The notes under the pieces were generated by a model that had not been told where the DNA came from, did not search any database, and saw nothing but the letters and a program-made list of their open reading frames with translations. A stretch of 64,000 bases of DNA, from positions 62,001 through 126,000 of the forward strand of contig NZ_JAXOFX010000006.1 in assembly GCF_034427655.1 (NCBI RefSeq). The letters run 5' to 3'. Positions 8,028 to 16,501 of this stretch are shown here, piece by piece (position 1 is the stretch's first letter; every line of letters starts with the position of its first letter). The translations under genes were made by a program, and so were the position numbers. Source of the DNA: Robertmurraya_A mangrovi (GTDB lineage Bacteria; Bacillota; Bacilli; Bacillales; Cytobacillaceae).

Positions 8028-9683
8028 TTATTTTGCTGCGTCAAGTTTACCTTTGTTCAGTTCGTAAGTTTTTTGTTGATACTTCACTACTTTGTCGTAT
8101 CCGTAAGAATCGCGTTTATCTAAGAATTCATTCATCAACTGATCGAATTCCTGATCAGATTTAGCTAGAAGCAGTTTAGGAAGTGTTTTACCCCATGCCT
8201 GTGCAATTTTACTTGCGGCAACTCCTTCAGCAGATGTTCCAGTTGGACTGATACCATCAAACTCTGCAAAGCTCACAGTCTTTCCTTTTGTCCAGTCTTC
8301 CATCTGTTTGAAAGGCTCAGATGAAGGTGGTAGCCATTGAAGGTTCATATTTGTATCCATTAACATCCAATATTTATAAGAAGCACCATATTGCTGGTCA
8401 AAAGCTGCACGGTCCTTATTTAATAAATCTAGAACTTCTGGCTTGAATTCTGGCTTTCCGTTGACAACATCATACGTTTCTCCTTCTTTACCTAAGTAAA
8501 GATCTTTTTGACCTTCTTCACTGATTAGGTAAGTTAGGAATTGAATCGCTCTTTCTTTATCTTTTACATCTTTTGAAATTAATGTTACTGTCCATCCAGA
8601 GATACTGTCTCCTGCTAAAGTAGGTGCATCTCCTTTTGAGTTTGCAGGTCCATCAACGGCAATGTATACAGAGTTTGGATCTTTTGCATATAATGCGTGC
8701 TGTTGTGCAGCAAGGTCACTACGTTGGTATAACATTGCGAAATATCTACCTTGTGAAATTTTCTCTTCCATTTGTGGACGTTTGTCGATAAAGATATCTT
8801 TTGCTAGAAGGCCTTTATCGTTTGCTGCTCTGAATGTTTTTAACCATGCAAGATACTCAGGATCCTGGCTACGGTCATATACTTTTCCGTCTTTTTCCAT
8901 AGGAATTGCAAGGAAGTTTTGTAAATACGCTTCAAGTGATGTATTACCTACATCTGTAAATTCATTCAATCCAAACGGAATCATAGGAGCACCGTTTATT
9001 TCAGGGAATTTTGCTTTTGCATCTTCAAGTGCTTTTAAGAAACCTTCAGGAGTACTCATATCAGGACTTCCAATTGCTTCATACATATCTTTTCTAACTA
9101 GGAACGTTTGGTTAGAAGGCTTAAGGTCTTTGTATTTATCAAAATCTTTCGGTGAAGATGAAGCATTTGGATAACCGTAAGTATTGCCATCCTCTTGCTT
9201 ATACCACTCAATTTTCGCACCGTCTGCTACTTTATAAAAATAAGGATCATATTGGTCAGCAAGTTCATTTAACGGAAGAACTAACTCTCCCTCAACCATC
9301 TTTTTAACTGCATCTTCCCACCAACCTAATGTAATGAAATCAGGAAGCTTACCAGAAGCAATCATCGTGTTCATTTTCTCTGCTTCGTTTCCCGCTGGAG
9401 AAATGTAATTGACTGAAACACCTGTTTTTTCTGTTACATATTTTGAAACAACATCATCGCCCCATTTATGTGCAAACCATGAAAAGTTTACATACCAATC
9501 AAAAGTAATTGGATCTTTATTAGATTGCCAACCTGGAGCATCAGCTGTCGCCTTCGGTTTATTTGCATCCTTTTCTTCGGAAGCGTTTTCATTTGTTTTG
9601 TTGATACATCCTGTAAAAAGGGATAAAACCAACGCTAGAACAAGAAGGATAGAAAAGTTTTTAAAGAATGATTTTCTCCTCAT
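8028..9683 (-). CDS. LplA-type extracellular sugar-binding lipoprotein
   Basis: About 551 residues from the ATG at 9683. The N-terminus is a lipoprotein signal peptide (basic MRRKSFFKN, a hydrophobic core, lipobox LFTGC with Cys26), followed by an acidic/Asn-rich linker and a large family 1 solute-binding domain. It resembles the LplA/YtcQ group (about 500-560 residues), which serves YesM/YesN-controlled importers of complex oligosaccharides. An ATG at 9722 would add 13 residues before the signal peptide and has no visible ribosome site, so I prefer 9683. It captures substrate outside the membrane for the two permeases encoded upstream. The beta-glucan specificity is inferred from the hydrolase genes; no ATPase is encoded in the locus, as usual where a shared MsmX-type ATPase is used. 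Confidence 0.87.
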   Translation of the reverse strand: MRRKSFFKNFSILLVLALVLSLFTGCINKTNENASEEKDANKPKATADAPGWQSNKDPITFDWYVNFSWFAHKWGDDVVSKYVTEKTGVSVNYISPAGNEAEKMNTMIASGKLPDFITLGWWEDAVKKMVEGELVLPLNELADQYDPYFYKVADGAKIEWYKQEDGNTYGYPNASSSPKDFDKYKDLKPSNQTFLVRKDMYEAIGSPDMSTPEGFLKALEDAKAKFPEINGAPMIPFGLNEFTDVGNTSLEAYLQNFLAIPMEKDGKVYDRSQDPEYLAWLKTFRAANDKGLLAKDIFIDKRPQMEEKISQGRYFAMLYQRSDLAAQQHALYAKDPNSVYIAVDGPANSKGDAPTLAGDSISGWTVTLISKDVKDKERAIQFLTYLISEEGQKDLYLGKEGETYDVVNGKPEFKPEVLDLLNKDRAAFDQQYGASYKYWMLMDTNMNLQWLPPSSEPFKQMEDWTKGKTVSFAEFDGISPTGTSAEGVAASKIAQAWGKTLPKLLLAKSDQEFDQLMNEFLDKRDSYGYDKVVKYQQKTYELNKGKLDAAK

Positions 9684-9858
9684 TTTTTGACCCACTCTCT
9701 CTTTTTTATTTTGGGACCCCATTACTCAATGTACACTGCTTTAAAAAGATGGGGAAAGACTGTTTTTGCATAGCATATTCAGCCTTCCTCCTACATATTT
9801 GGAAGGGGGTATCTTCCATGAATAAAGCATGACATCCAATAATGAAGCATTTATTATT

Positions 9859-9887
9859 TAATTTCTTCAATGAAGAAGAATTAAATC
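9859..9887. other. Hairpin between permease and lipoprotein genes
   Basis: TTTAATTTCTTC and GAAGAAGAATTAAA form an imperfect stem in the 171-nt gap between the LplC-type permease and the lipoprotein gene. It could be an RNA-processing or attenuation element that lets the binding protein be expressed at a different level from the permeases. No U-tract is seen. Confidence 0.3.
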
Positions 9888-9893
9888 CGTTTA

Positions 9894-10793
9894 TTAGCCT
9901 TTCACAGAACCAATTAGCATTCCTTTTACAAAGTATTTCTGTAGGAATGGATACACTAGCATGATTGGAAGGGTTGTAACAACCATTGTTGCTAGTTTGA
10001 TAGATTGAGATGTGACCGTTTTTGTAGCCACTGTTCCTGCAGCATTCATCATCATCTGATTAGAGCTTGACTCTGCCACAACTTTGTATAAATAAGTCTG
10101 GATCGGTTGAAGATCCGGATTATTGACGAAAATGACACCAGCAAAATAATCATTCCATTGATATACTCCTTGGAACAAGGCGATTGTAGCAATAACCGGC
10201 ATGGAAAGTGGAATAATTACTTTTATAAAAATCTCAAAATCATTCGCTCCGTCAATCTTTGCTGCTTCTTCTAAAGAAGCAGGCAGCTCCCTAAAGAAGG
10301 AAACGAAAATGATTAAGTGGAAGAAGTTAAACATAGTTGGGATAATGTATACTAAGAAATTATCAAACAATCCAAGATCCCTAATTAATAGGAAGTAAGG
10401 AATTAACCCGCCACTGAAGAACATTGTGATGATCCCAATCATCATATAAAGTTTTCTTCCGTAAAGATCTCTTCTGGAAATCGCATAGGCAACCATTGCT
10501 GTAAAGAACACATGCGTGAGAGTTCCTATAACGGTTTTTGCGATGGTGACTCCAAAAGATGTTACAATTCCTGGAGTCTCAAATACAGCTTTATAGTTTT
10601 CGATGGTAAACTCCCTCGGCCACCAGTAAATGCCGCCTCGCATCGCATCCACACCGTCATTTAAAGAATTCACTACCACGTACCAAATGGGATAAAGGGT
10701 AATCGCACATATAAATAGCATGATAAGAATGTTTATATTATCAAAAATGTACTCGCTCGTCGTTCTTCGATTACGTTTAAATAGCTTAAACAT
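9894..10793 (-). CDS. LplC/YtcP-type sugar ABC permease
   Basis: A 299-residue inner-membrane subunit with about six hydrophobic segments. It carries the permease EAA loop in the form EEAAKIDGANDFEIFIKVIIPLS, typical of carbohydrate-uptake permeases of the MalG type. The ending GMLIGSVKG is characteristic of the LplC/YtcP group. It starts 17 nt after the LplB-type gene, so the two permeases form one transcript. It should form the heteromeric pore with its upstream partner and take substrate from the lipoprotein encoded downstream. Confidence 0.88.
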   Translation of the reverse strand: MFKLFKRNRRTTSEYIFDNINILIMLFICAITLYPIWYVVVNSLNDGVDAMRGGIYWWPREFTIENYKAVFETPGIVTSFGVTIAKTVIGTLTHVFFTAMVAYAISRRDLYGRKLYMMIGIITMFFSGGLIPYFLLIRDLGLFDNFLVYIIPTMFNFFHLIIFVSFFRELPASLEEAAKIDGANDFEIFIKVIIPLSMPVIATIALFQGVYQWNDYFAGVIFVNNPDLQPIQTYLYKVVAESSSNQMMMNAAGTVATKTVTSQSIKLATMVVTTLPIMLVYPFLQKYFVKGMLIGSVKG

Positions 10794-10809
10794 AGATAAT
10801 CACCTCACT

Positions 10810-11793
10810 TTAGAATAAAGATGTTCCATTTAGTTTTTTCACAATTTTATTAGCAGATAGTAGAAGGATAAAAGCAATGATTGCTTTCAGTAATCCAACT
10901 GCTGTTGCATAAGAGTATCTGGCGTTCTGAATACCCATTTGATAGACGTAAATATCAATTACATTTGATGCGCTTTCATTTAAAGAGTTTCGAAGGATTA
11001 ATATTTGATCAAAGTTTGAATTTAAGACACCGCTTACAGCAAGGATAAAAAGGATTGTGATGGTTGGACGAATAGATGGCAATGTGATATGCCACATTTT
11101 TTGAAAACGATTCGCTCCGTCAATCGTTGCAGATTCATAAAGTTCAGTAGAAACACCTGCAATGGCTGCAAGATAAATGATGGCCGACCATCCAAGCTCT
11201 TTCCAGATATCCGATAGAATGATAATGGCCCAGAAATTATCCGGCTCAGCTAGGAAATTCGTTCGTTCACTGATTAATCCAAGACCTAGTAAAATATCAT
11301 TAATGACTCCGATATCCGCAAGCCAAGTGGTCAAGATTCCTCCAAGAACTACCCATGAAATAAAGTGAGGTAAGTACGAAATGGTTTGTACCGCTTTCTT
11401 CAGCTTTAATGAGGTAAGCTCATTAAGCATAAGGGCAAATATGATGGGAAGCGGAAACCCGATAAACAATTTAATTAAACTGATTCCAAGTGTATTTTTT
11501 AGGACAATCCAGAAGTTCTCATCTTGCAGGAATTCTTTAAACTGCATCAAACCAACCCATGGTGCTTCTGAAATTGGTTTAATGATGCTGTACTCCTTAA
11601 AAGCGATGACCAACCCATACATCGGGATATAGTTGAATATGAACATCCAAACTACCCCTAATAGTGCCATCACCTGCAAATATTTTTGAGAAATGATTGT
11701 CTTTTTCAATTTTTTAAATTTCTCTTTCTTACTCATTTTAATAATGGTGCCGCTTTCTTGTTGTTCGACTGGTTGTTGTATTTTGACTTCCAT
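10810..11793 (-). CDS. LplB/YteP-type sugar ABC permease
   Basis: About 327 residues from ATG 11793, which follows AGGTGGTGAT. A GTG four codons upstream lies inside that ribosome site and is not used here. A basic N-terminal tail (KKEKFKKLKKTI) precedes about six transmembrane segments. The EAA loop reads YESATIDGANRFQKMWHITLPSI, as in MalF-like carbohydrate permeases. The C-terminus KKLNGTSLF is typical of the LplB group. It is the first gene of the importer operon and partners with the LplC-type permease. Confidence 0.88.
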   Translation of the reverse strand: MEVKIQQPVEQQESGTIIKMSKKEKFKKLKKTIISQKYLQVMALLGVVWMFIFNYIPMYGLVIAFKEYSIIKPISEAPWVGLMQFKEFLQDENFWIVLKNTLGISLIKLFIGFPLPIIFALMLNELTSLKLKKAVQTISYLPHFISWVVLGGILTTWLADIGVINDILLGLGLISERTNFLAEPDNFWAIIILSDIWKELGWSAIIYLAAIAGVSTELYESATIDGANRFQKMWHITLPSIRPTITILFILAVSGVLNSNFDQILILRNSLNESASNVIDIYVYQMGIQNARYSYATAVGLLKAIIAFILLLSANKIVKKLNGTSLF

Positions 11794-11923
11794 TTCTATC
11801 ACCACCTAGCTGCATTTGTCTTTCCTATGTCTTTATATTAAAAAAAATGAAGAACATTTATAAGCCATGAAATTTTGCTTATGGTACCAATTTTTTAGAT
11901 TAAGGTTTAATGGGAGAAATATT

Positions 11924-11943
11924 GATACCATCATGATGGTATC
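11924..11943. promoter_or_regulatory. 20-bp perfect palindrome upstream of the importer operon
   Basis: GATACCATCATGATGGTATC is a perfect inverted repeat about 130 bp upstream of the LplB-type start. It has no loop and no U-tract, so a protein-binding site is more likely than a terminator. A second GGTACC-type element lies at 11883-11888. Which regulator would bind is unknown; the YesN-like protein is one candidate. Confidence 0.3.
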
Positions 11944-12085
11944 GTTTTCATAGAATGTGGGAGAGTGCTTGAAAATGGGGTATATGAAGACTATTAAAAT
12001 GGAGTTTTGCGGTTGAATTTTACCTTAGTATCACATGGTCTCTTGGATAAATTTTGGATTTATTTATTTTTTAAGTACAGCAAAA

Positions 12086-12265
12086 AGCTCCTCTATTTCA
12101 GAGGAGCTTTTGAACCATTGTATCCATTGTCGTCGCTATAACCAAAAAGAAATAGCCATCCTGCGCGACCAAGCTCGGTGACTATTTCTCTCATACTCAA
12201 GGTTAGCCGCTATAACGGCGTGTATGTTGTAATGATCAGGTGTTTCATCCACCTGATCTTTTCTT
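12086..12265 (+). pseudogene. Remnant of a type I toxin-antitoxin locus (holin-like/TxpA-Fst family)
   Basis: On the plus strand a frame near 12118-12156 encodes IVSIVVAITKKK followed by a stop, which resembles the C-terminal end of small holin-like type I toxins: hydrophobic residues and then a Lys tail. There is no ATG, and an in-frame TGA lies just before it, so the N-terminal half is missing. The following sequence, with AAATAG...CTATTT pairing and a strong terminator (GATCAGGTG / CACCTGATC then TTTTCTTTT, about 12234-12265), resembles the 3' part of such toxin messages. On the minus strand, the GC-rich stem AAAAGCTCCTCT / AGAGGAGCTTTT at 12087-12114 could terminate the antisense RNA. Recognition is by pattern and memory only. 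Confidence 0.42.
12087..12114 (-). terminator. GC-rich hairpin, possible terminator of an antisense RNA
   Basis: AAAAGCTCCTCT and AGAGGAGCTTTT form a 12-bp perfect stem with a 5-nt loop. Read on the minus strand it ends in GCTTTTTGC. It lies at the 5' edge of the toxin remnant, where a convergent RatA-like antitoxin RNA would end. It could equally stop plus-strand transcription. Confidence 0.5.
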
Positions 12266-12436
12266 TTATATCCTAATTATAGAGAAGATATTCTTAGACT
12301 TCAAGCAAATTAAAAATCAAGCAAAATTTTTTGTATAATAAAAGCCATTTTAAATTTAGTGGACAATATAGGAAGGTAGAACCCTATCTCTACTTTGGTT
12401 CCGTTATATAATTTATGCTGAAAACCCCCTTCCCCA

Positions 12437-13843
12437 CTATCGGGACAACGAACCTGTCCCCCCGTCCCGCGATGGTATTTCAACTATGAATGAAGACCCT
12501 TCTTTTTCTTTACTATTGACGGTAATTTGCCCACCATGCATTTTTACGATCGTCCAGACGATGGATAGTCCCAGGCCAGTTCCTTCAATGGTTCGGGTTC
12601 TGGCGGTGTCTGCCCGGTAGAAGCGGTCGAATATTCTTTCTGTTTCTGCGTTTGTTAGACCTATTCCTGTATCGGAAACCGTGACGCTGATTGATTCGCC
12701 CTTATCTTCTATTGATATATCGATACTGCCATCTGGTTTATTGTATTTGATCGCATTCGTGAGGAGATTTTCCCAAACGGTATGGAGTAAGGATGGGTCC
12801 CCTATCATTTCTGTATCTGGTAAGTGGTAGCTAAGCATGATTCCTTTTTCGCTTATTTGCCATTGGTAATTACGTATGAGCTCCTTAAGCTGCTGTCCGA
12901 CATTGAAGGGTTTTTTCTTTAAAATATCCACATCACGGTCTAAGGAAGCAAGAAGTAATAACTGTTTCGTTAAAGTAGATAATCTTGTAATTTCACCGTT
13001 GATGATAGAAACGTATTGACGTCTTTCTTCTATAGTAATTGACTCCTGATCAATTAGGTTGATATACCCTTTTATATTGGATAATGGGGACTGGATGTCG
13101 TGAGAGATGTTCGAGATGAACTCTTTCCGCATATCCTCCATTTGCTCTAACTTTTTAGCCATTCGTAAAAAGCTTTTCGAAAGCTCTCCCAGTTCATCTT
13201 GACCTGACAATTCCAGTTCCACATCGAACCTACCATTTGCAAGAGATGTAGTCGCTTTCGTTAATTTCGTAATGGGTTTTACTAAATATTTCGTACTAAA
13301 CACTACCATAATCGTGCTTAATAGGATAGTGAATGCAAGCAGCCATCCAAACAAAAGATGCATCTCATTAAATAAGAGTTTAATATCTGGCCTAACAAAA
13401 AGAGCATAAATTTTTCCGTTATGTGTTAATGGGACCCCAATTGTATTTTTTAATTCATTGGCAAAAAATCCGGTGACGAACGTTTCTTGTGGAAATTGAA
13501 GAATTCCATGAAAAATCTGGCCGTCCAACACTTGTCTCTTCGTTTCCTCCGTTAGACTTTTGTCTCGAAAAGGAGCTCCAAAATAAGATTCTCCTCCCAA
13601 ATCATCCATCAAGTACATTTGATATCCGATTGTAGAGAGGTTTTCCAAGTACTCTTCTAAATCCATATTCGGATGATGTTCCGTAAATGTTGCAATGGAT
13701 TGGGCGATTTTTGTGATTTTTTCATCGTTAAAAGGCTTTAATTTTTGCTGATAATACGTGTTTGATATTAAAAAGGCAAAAATACTACTAACCATCATAA
13801 TTCCAATCGTAATGACCACAAATTTTATATAAAGAGATTTCAT
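12437..13843 (-). CDS. hssS: HssS-type sensor histidine kinase (heme stress)
   Basis: 468 residues: transmembrane helices at about 5-27 and 163-184 flank an extracytoplasmic domain of about 135 residues. HAMP is at about 185-235, and HisKA has His248 in ISNISHDIQSPL. HATPase motifs are NAIKYN, VSDTGIGL and GTGLGLSIV. The small sensor domain and the direct pairing with an OmpR-type regulator and an HrtAB-type exporter identify it as HssS, which senses heme-induced membrane damage. Its start overlaps the hssR stop by one base. The final residues, GGTGSLSR, are encoded by a short dispersed repeat (12442-12468), so the natural end was probably near FIVEIP. Confidence 0.82.
   Translation of the reverse strand: MKSLYIKFVVITIGIMMVSSIFAFLISNTYYQQKLKPFNDEKITKIAQSIATFTEHHPNMDLEEYLENLSTIGYQMYLMDDLGGESYFGAPFRDKSLTEETKRQVLDGQIFHGILQFPQETFVTGFFANELKNTIGVPLTHNGKIYALFVRPDIKLLFNEMHLLFGWLLAFTILLSTIMVVFSTKYLVKPITKLTKATTSLANGRFDVELELSGQDELGELSKSFLRMAKKLEQMEDMRKEFISNISHDIQSPLSNIKGYINLIDQESITIEERRQYVSIINGEITRLSTLTKQLLLLASLDRDVDILKKKPFNVGQQLKELIRNYQWQISEKGIMLSYHLPDTEMIGDPSLLHTVWENLLTNAIKYNKPDGSIDISIEDKGESISVTVSDTGIGLTNAETERIFDRFYRADTARTRTIEGTGLGLSIVWTIVKMHGGQITVNSKEKEGSSFIVEIPSRDGGTGSLSR
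12442..12468. repeat. Dispersed GGGACA...TGTCCC repeat, copy 1
   Basis: The core GGGACAACGAACCTGTCCC with a trailing CCCGTCCC recurs, with changes, at 30732-30758 and 57605-57629. This copy overlaps the 3' end of hssS and encodes its last residues. The inverted ends could form a small hairpin. Confidence 0.6.
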
Positions 13844-14520
13844 TACCCTTTGACCTCCAAAGAATACCCAACCCCTCGCACCGTTTTGATTTGAAAATCA
13901 TCGGTTAATGGAGAAAAACGCTCTCTTAATCTCTTGATATGAACATCTACCGTTCGGTCATCCCCCTCATAATCTAAACCCCAAATTTGTTCAATCAGGA
14001 GGTCTCTTGAGAACACTTGGGAGGGTTTGGACATAAGAAAATACAAGAGTTCAAACTCCTTTAATGGTAAAAGAATCGTTCGGTCATGAATCTTCACTTC
14101 ATAACTCTTTTTGTTTATCGTTGTATTTCCAATTTGAATCATGTGATCGGCTAATTCATGATGGTAACGCCTCAGCAAAGCTTTTATCCGAAAGCTTAGT
14201 TCTTTCGGTTCGAATGGTTTAACAAGATAATCGTCTGTCCCCGCTTGAAATCCCTTCTCCTTATCCTCAATTTGACCTTTTGCCGTTAAAAGTATGACTG
14301 GGATATTGTGCTGAGTTCGTATCACTTTCGTTAGTGTATAGCCGTCCATAAACGGCATCATGACATCAACAACAGCTAAATGAATGGTCTCCTTATTTAG
14401 AATGTCCAAAGCCTGCAATCCATCACCTGCTAAAAAAACGTGATACCCTTGCTCAGTCAGGTGTATATGGATTAGCTTGATCATATTGATATCATCATCA
14501 ACTAGTAGAATATTTGTCAT
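13843..14520 (-). CDS. hssR: HssR-type response regulator (OmpR family)
   Basis: 225 residues from ATG 14520, which follows TAGGAGT; an upstream ATG at 14547 lacks a ribosome site. The receiver domain has the acidic pocket DDD at residues 8-10, phospho-acceptor Asp52 in VVDVMMPFMDG and the conserved Lys in YLVKPFEPKE. The C-terminal winged helix is of OmpR type (DDRTVDVHIKRLRERF, TVRGVGYSLE). It should bind the direct repeat at 16373-16392 and activate hrtBA when heme is in excess. It is translationally coupled to hssS and encoded on the same strand as the exporter; in Staphylococcus the two gene pairs are divergent. Confidence 0.85.
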   Translation of the reverse strand: MTNILLVDDDINMIKLIHIHLTEQGYHVFLAGDGLQALDILNKETIHLAVVDVMMPFMDGYTLTKVIRTQHNIPVILLTAKGQIEDKEKGFQAGTDDYLVKPFEPKELSFRIKALLRRYHHELADHMIQIGNTTINKKSYEVKIHDRTILLPLKEFELLYFLMSKPSQVFSRDLLIEQIWGLDYEGDDRTVDVHIKRLRERFSPLTDDFQIKTVRGVGYSLEVKG

Positions 14521-14613
14521 ATTGTTTACTCCTATACATCGTGTCAAAAAAAGTCTGATGTTATGAAACTATTGTAACCGTACTTACGGAATTTAAGAAA
14601 TGCAAAACAGGAA

Positions 14614-15294
14614 TTAATGCTGCAAGATGAGTCCATCACTCATTTGAACGATGGAGTCAGCGAAACTGAGCATGTCTTCATCATGGGTAACCATTAGGGT
14701 GGTGATGTTTAGGGTTTTGGTTAAATCTCTGATTAACGACATTACCTCGATGGATCGTTTTGAATCTAGACTGGCGGTCGGTTCATCCGCGAAAAGTACT
14801 TGCGGCTTATGAATGATGGCACGTGCAATGGCCACTCGTTGTTTCTCCCCTCCTGATAAGGAAGAGGGGTACGCCTGTTTCCGGTGACCCATCCCAACTA
14901 AGTCTAGAATTTGATGAACTTCTCTTTTTTGTTCCTGTTTACTAAATTTCGTTTCCGAAACATCTAGCATGAGTAGAAGTTGTTCTTCCACTGTAAGAAA
15001 GGGAACGAGATGGGCAAATTGAAAAACAAAACCAAATTTACTAGCTCGTATTTTCCGAATTTGCTCCTGATTCAGTGTATTTAACTCTTGTCCCTCAAAC
15101 AGAATTTGACCATCTGATGCCGGTTGAAGTCCTGCCGCAATGGTGAGTAACGTACTTTTTCCCGACCCTGAAGAACCGACTAAGGCGGTAATCTCGCTCT
15201 TTTTCAGAGAAAGATTAATTCCTTTTAAAATTTCTTCTTCTACTGTACCATTCGTGAACACTTTTTTAACTTCCCTCACCGTAAAAAATTCCAT
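14614..15294 (-). CDS. hrtA: HrtA-type ABC transporter ATPase (heme efflux)
   Basis: A 226-residue ATPase of the MacB/LolD/FtsE class. Walker A is GSSGSGKST (residues 40-48), the signature LSGGE is at 146-150, Walker B is VLFADEPTASLD, and the switch His is in MVTHDED. Its ATG is separated by one base from the hrtB stop, so translation is coupled. With HrtB it exports toxic heme from the membrane. The identification rests on the adjoining HssRS-type system and the HssR-like box; the ATPase alone would only be assignable to the class. Confidence 0.83.
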   Translation of the reverse strand: MEFFTVREVKKVFTNGTVEEEILKGINLSLKKSEITALVGSSGSGKSTLLTIAAGLQPASDGQILFEGQELNTLNQEQIRKIRASKFGFVFQFAHLVPFLTVEEQLLLMLDVSETKFSKQEQKREVHQILDLVGMGHRKQAYPSSLSGGEKQRVAIARAIIHKPQVLFADEPTASLDSKRSIEVMSLIRDLTKTLNITTLMVTHDEDMLSFADSIVQMSDGLILQH

Positions 15295-15295
15295 G

Positions 15296-16330
15296 TTACA
15301 CCTCTCCTTGTTGAATCGCTTGTAATGGTTCCACTTTTTTAATTTGGATGCCTGAAAGTGTAGCTCCCATAAATCCGATTAAGATAAAAACGATGGACAA
15401 GAGGGTCGTATGTTCAATTGTTAGATAAAATGGCATTCCTTTAGGTGCGATTTGATTAAAACCTTGGCTAATGATGACAGCTAATCCTAGTGCTAGGACA
15501 GTAATCATTAACATTTGAGTCCACATCATTTTGAATAAGTCACTTGTTTTTAATCCAATGGCTTTTAATATACCGAACAATCCCAATTTTTGGACGTTCA
15601 TCATATAAAAGAAAATGGCGAACAACATTCCACTAATAACGACTAAAAACCAAATAATCATAATTAGAGACAGTTGTTCAGCGTTATAACTTGGAATCGT
15701 CTGAAGAAACTGTTTATTCGTAAATGCTTGTAAGCCAGCTTTTTTCTCTGCTTGCTCCATTCCTGGGAAGAACATTAATTGCATTTCCTTGACTCGATAG
15801 ATCTCTTTGTAGTTATCGATATGAATAAAAGCAACAGGGGCATGGCTGAACTTCTTTTGGTCAACAAATCCTTTAACAACAAACTCCCCTTGAAATTGAT
15901 GGTTTGTTAAAATATCTCCCACTTTTACCCCTTTGGCTTCCATAGAGCGATCCAATAGAATTTCACCTGCTTGAACATCTGGAAACAATGTCGATGGTGT
16001 GGAGGTAACAAAAGCCACGCTTTGTTGTTTGTTATTCTCATCATTCAGGAAACCCATTTGAATGGACAGTCCAACCCCATCCTTCTGCTTGTCTAACCAT
16101 TTTTCCTGGACACTTGAATCGATTCGCGAAAGATTAAAGGTTTCCTCTGCATCTTCATCCATGTAAAAATATCCGCTTGGTAAGTCCTTAATTAATGAAG
16201 CATTATCCTGTGATAGACCATTGGCCAAACCAGATATCATAAACGTTAGCAAGCTAATGAGAAAAATAATTCCACCTAGAATTAAAAACCTTACTTTATT
16301 TTTCTTCATTTCCTTCCATGCGAGATTCAT
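15296..16330 (-). CDS. hrtB: HrtB-type ABC permease (FtsX/MacB fold)
   Basis: 344 residues with the FtsX-like layout: one N-terminal transmembrane helix (about 13-34), an extracytoplasmic domain of about 170 residues, then three helices near 226-248, 268-292 and 306-328, ending in KKVEPLQAIQQGEV. The N-terminus (MNLAWKEMKKNKVRF... SGLANGLSQDNASLIKDLP) resembles the HrtB proteins of the Bacillus cereus group. GGGGAGG precedes the ATG. It is the first gene of the module, directly downstream of the HssR-type direct repeat. Confidence 0.83.
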   Translation of the reverse strand: MNLAWKEMKKNKVRFLILGGIIFLISLLTFMISGLANGLSQDNASLIKDLPSGYFYMDEDAEETFNLSRIDSSVQEKWLDKQKDGVGLSIQMGFLNDENNKQQSVAFVTSTPSTLFPDVQAGEILLDRSMEAKGVKVGDILTNHQFQGEFVVKGFVDQKKFSHAPVAFIHIDNYKEIYRVKEMQLMFFPGMEQAEKKAGLQAFTNKQFLQTIPSYNAEQLSLIMIIWFLVVISGMLFAIFFYMMNVQKLGLFGILKAIGLKTSDLFKMMWTQMLMITVLALGLAVIISQGFNQIAPKGMPFYLTIEHTTLLSIVFILIGFMGATLSGIQIKKVEPLQAIQQGEV

Positions 16331-16353
16331 CTTTATTCCTCCCCTAATTTTAT

Positions 16354-16392
16354 ATTGTAAGAATACCTCTTCAATATGAACGGAGGATGAAC
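16354..16392 (-). promoter_or_regulatory. HssR-type direct repeat and -10 element of hrtBA
   Basis: On the minus strand GTTCATCCT-CC-GTTCATATT (16392-16373) is a direct repeat of two 9-mers separated by 2 nt, the same architecture as the staphylococcal HssR box (GTTCATATT repeated with a 2-nt gap). The proximal repeat occupies the place of a -35 hexamer, and TACAAT at 16359-16354 fits a -10, as expected for an activator-dependent promoter. Confidence 0.72.
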
Positions 16393-16463
16393 AGTTCTTT
16401 ACATTTGGTTGTTTCGTTGGAACTGGGTAGTGGAATGTAAGGAGAAGCGGGTTATTAGGGGTA

Positions 16464-16487
16464 CCGCCAGCATGATTAGCTGGCGGA
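16464..16487 (-). terminator. Hairpin after ilvA
   Basis: CCGCCAGC and GCTGGCGG form an 8-bp GC-rich stem around a 7-nt loop, 14 nt after the ilvA stop on the minus strand. It is followed by TACCCC rather than a U-tract, so it may be a weak or factor-assisted terminator of the ilv operon. Confidence 0.5.
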
Positions 16488-16501
16488 TTTCACTCAAATT
16501 A

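Larger units (their letters stand above)
11806..12436. other. Intergenic region upstream of the importer operon
   Basis: This 631-nt gap contains no convincing intact gene. It must hold the promoter of the LplB-type gene on the minus strand; I cannot point to clear -35/-10 hexamers. It also contains a 20-bp perfect palindrome (11924-11943) and a toxin-antitoxin-like remnant (12086-12265), listed separately. The remaining 12270-12436 is AT-rich with nothing recognisable. Confidence 0.5.

Noticed and set aside
8662..9174. 170-codon plus-strand frame inside the solute-binding lipoprotein gene
   Set aside because: It lies wholly opposite a well-supported gene and has a composition typical of an antisense shadow, with no ribosome site or family match.
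12060..12240. Minus-strand 33-codon frame starting MREIVTELGRAGWLF
   Set aside because: It overlaps the conserved RNA hairpins of the toxin-antitoxin remnant; the coding appearance comes from those structures.
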